From CAJBLF01 sp964494005 (GTDB taxonomy: Bacteria > Patescibacteriota > Gracilibacteria > Absconditabacterales > Absconditicoccaceae), in NCBI GenBank assembly GCA_964494005.1, contig CAZBQE010000039.1, positions 1 through 8,866 of the forward strand: a stretch of DNA of 8,866 nt. The letters run 5' to 3'. Within the stretch, counting starts at the first letter, position 1; each line of letters opens with the position of its first letter. The notes under the pieces are model-generated. The model saw only the letters and a program-made list of their open reading frames with translations, was not told where the DNA came from and did not search any database. The translations under genes and the position numbers were made by a program. Positions 7,245 to 8,866 of the stretch are shown here, one piece after another.

Positions 7245-7823
7245 TTGAACAATAAATACTACGTCATCGTCGATATTGAAACAACTGGACTCAGCAAAAA
7301 CAGACATCATATCACCGAAATAGCAGCGGTACAATTTGATGGAAAAAATATAATAAATACCTTTCAAACACTCATAAATCCACAGACACCCATCCCTGCA
7401 TTTATTACCAAACTCACAGGGATCACCAATGAAATGGTAAAAGATGCTCCGACAATAAAACAAGCATTGCCGGATTTTTTCGATTTTTTGGGAGACAATA
7501 TTTTCGTAGCACACAATGCAACCTTCGATTATGGATTTCTTAATCATAATAGAATCAAACATTTCGATGTACCTATTAAAAATCACACCTTATGCACTAG
7601 AAGATTAGCAAACAGAATAATCCCTCAACTACCGAACAAACGCTTAGAATGCCTGTGTCAGCATTTTGGCGTAACCAACCAAAGAGCACATAGAGCAATG
7701 GGCGATGTTATGGCTACCGTAAATATATTCGAACAATTTCTCCACATACTCAAAGAAAGATGAATAGAAAAAAATACAGAAATTATGCAATTCCAACATT
7801 TTGCTCTGTATAAGTGCATATAA
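7245..7823 (+). CDS. DnaQ-like DEDDh 3'-5' exonuclease
   Basis: This 192-residue protein has the epsilon/RNase T fold of the DNA polymerase III proofreading subunit. Exo I is VDIETTGL with D10 and E12, Exo II is HNATFDYGFL with D95, and Exo III is RAHRAMGDVMAT with H149 and D154, which makes it the DEDDh class. It could be the proofreading subunit or a free repair exonuclease; nothing here decides this. The only usable start is TTG at 7245: an in-frame TAG lies at 7218-7220, no ATG or GTG lies between, and the next Met is far inside the domain. The catalytic domain ends around residue 172; TGA at 7761-7763, read as Gly, then extends it by 20 residues to TAA at 7821-7823. This tail has no recognisable motif and may be former 3' untranslated sequence. 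No CGA/CGG codons occur. Confidence 0.88.
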
Positions 7824-7870
7824 ATTATTTTCACAAAAAATACATCAAAAAAAATAACTAAAGACAAGGA

Positions 7871-7898
7871 TTGAAACAAGAAAGATAATAAGTATACT
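7871..7898 (+). promoter_or_regulatory. Promoter of nadM
   Basis: TTGAAA (7871-7876), a 16-nt spacer and TATACT (7893-7898) make a good sigma-70-type promoter, with a start near 7905 and a leader of about 20 nt. No Shine-Dalgarno precedes the ATG at 7927. The rest of the 103-nt gap after the exonuclease shows no other element. Confidence 0.5.
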
Positions 7899-7926
7899 CT
7901 CTGTGTTTTATTTCTAATATTTTCTT

Positions 7927-8829
7927 ATGACAAAAAAAATAGGATTATTTATAGGCCGCTTCCAACCATTTCATTTAGGACATATCGACGCTTTGAATCA
8001 AGCGAGAAAATACGGAATAACAGAATTTATCATAGGCATCGGATCTTCCAACAAAGAACATACTGCTGAAAACCCATTCACCTACGAAGAAAGAAAAACA
8101 ATGGTAACAAAAATATTGAATGCTATCGGAGTAAAATTCACCATTTATCCTCTACCAGATATGGAAAGCGATGAGGATTGGAAAAATTATATTATCAAAA
8201 ATATGCCAAATTTTGATGTCGTTATCAGTGGCAATCCACGAACAAGTAGTATTTTCAAAAAAACACCCTACAAGATATGTCCTATCAAAATTATAAAAGA
8301 TATTAAATCCACATCCATCAGACATATGATTCATATCGGCAATATAGAAGGATTAAAAGAATTAGTACCTGGTCAGGTTATCATCTATCTCAAAAGTATG
8401 AAGGCTGACAAGAGATTGACGAAATATTATCAAGATGAACATATATGACCGAGTATAGCCGTTGATGGTATTCTCGTTACCAAAGAAAAAAAAATAATCA
8501 TCATCCAGAGAAAAAATCCACCACTCGGGTATGCATTACCAGGATGATTCGTCGAATATGGAGAAACAACAGAACAAGCACTTATCAGAGAGATGAAAGA
8601 AGAGGTGGGCGTTCATATTAAAATCAGAAAATTAGCAGGAGTAATGAGCAATCCAAAAAGAGATCCTCGTTGTCATATCATCTCCATTGTCTATATAGCT
8701 GATGTCGTTTCATGAAGATTAAAAGCATGAGATGATGCAAAATCAATCAAAACAATGACCCTAGAAAAAGCACAAGACCTCAAAATGGTTGCTGGTCATG
8801 ATACATTCTTACAAAATATTTCATTATAA
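7927..8829 (+). CDS. nadM: Bifunctional NMN adenylyltransferase / Nudix hydrolase (NadM-Nudix)
   Basis: This 300-residue fusion joins an archaeal-type NMN adenylyltransferase, which makes NAD from NMN and ATP, to a Nudix domain expected to act on ADP-ribose or a related nucleotide. Domain 1 (about 1-165): GRFQPFHLGH (10-19) is the nucleotidyltransferase HxGH signature, with VISGNP (99-104) and STSIR (128-132) as substrate-binding motifs. Residue 105 is CGA, read as Trp, giving SGNPW. Domain 2 (about 175-300) has ALPGGFVEYGE with a complete Nudix box from G207 to V229 (IREMKEEVGV), and later NPKRDPR. TGA at 8449-8451 (Gly174) joins the domains and TGA at 8545-8547 encodes G207 of the Nudix box, so under the standard code only the first domain would appear. 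Comparable fusions are known from Synechocystis (slr0787) and Francisella. ATG at 7927; stop TAA at 8827-8829. Confidence 0.93.
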
Positions 8830-8840
8830 AAAGAATTTAA

Positions 8841-8866
8841 AAAAATCCCCAATTAAAGGGATTTTT
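8841..8866 (+). terminator. Rho-independent terminator after nadM (at window edge)
   Basis: AAAAATCCC (8841-8849) pairs perfectly with GGGATTTTT (8858-8866) around an 8-nt loop, ending in a T-run cut by the window end. The A-run on the 5' side means it could also work for a convergent gene from the right. Confidence 0.75.

Noticed and set aside
1..8866. CRISPR array, insertion sequence or phage genes
   Set aside because: No spaced repeats of the right length, transposase, integrase or terminal inverted repeats were seen; the genes are housekeeping types.

Overview
The window reads as a genome fragment of a Candidate Phyla Radiation bacterium that uses a doubly altered genetic code, most likely an Absconditabacterales (SR1) member. 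The DNA is AT-rich. Under the standard code almost every gene appears broken; two changes repair them all. In-frame TGA falls at conserved glycines (helicase NIGG, UDG GFFGC, P-type ATPase PEGLPA and KGSPE, Nudix-box GG). In-frame CGA and CGG fall at conserved tryptophans (UDG LLWG and WADQG, helicase RWVNG and LAWAVTIHKSQG, ATPase ILWMNLVTD and PLNWKDWLL, DUF378 GGLNWG). Conserved arginines use AGA, AGG, CGT or CGC. UGA=Gly is shared by Gracilibacteria and Absconditabacteria (NCBI table 25). UGA=Gly plus CGA/CGG=Trp is, to my knowledge, the Absconditabacterales code (NCBI table 37). All coordinates below assume that reading, and all seven complete genes then end in TAA.

Left half, minus strand (4031 down to 1): five genes head to tail with gaps of about 43 to 100 nt. 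In transcription order they are a DUF378 membrane protein, family 1 uracil-DNA glycosylase (ung), a Nudix hydrolase with a long loop inside the Nudix box, a PIF1-type helicase with a C-terminal WYL domain, and the N-terminal part of RecG, which runs off the window. Apart from the DUF378 protein this looks like a DNA repair and nucleotide-housekeeping cluster: uracil removal, cleavage of nucleotide derivatives, unwinding of DNA structures, and rescue of stalled forks.

A 128-nt divergent promoter region (4032-4159) separates this block from the plus-strand half. There, a Ca2+-type P2 ATPase (4160-6670) is followed by RNase P RNA (rnpB, 6728-7068) and tRNA-Trp(CCA) (7127-7198) with an intrinsic terminator. 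Next come a DEDDh 3'-5' exonuclease with a TTG start, and a fused NMN adenylyltransferase-Nudix enzyme (NadM-Nudix) with its own promoter and a terminator at the window edge.

No mobile element, CRISPR array or phage gene is visible, and no convincing Shine-Dalgarno sequence precedes any gene. The main point of interest is the code: the window gives an internal, multi-family demonstration of both reassignments and carries the ordinary tRNA-Trp(CCA), which cannot explain reading of CGA/CGG. A second tRNA-Trp and a tRNA-Gly(UCA) must therefore lie elsewhere.
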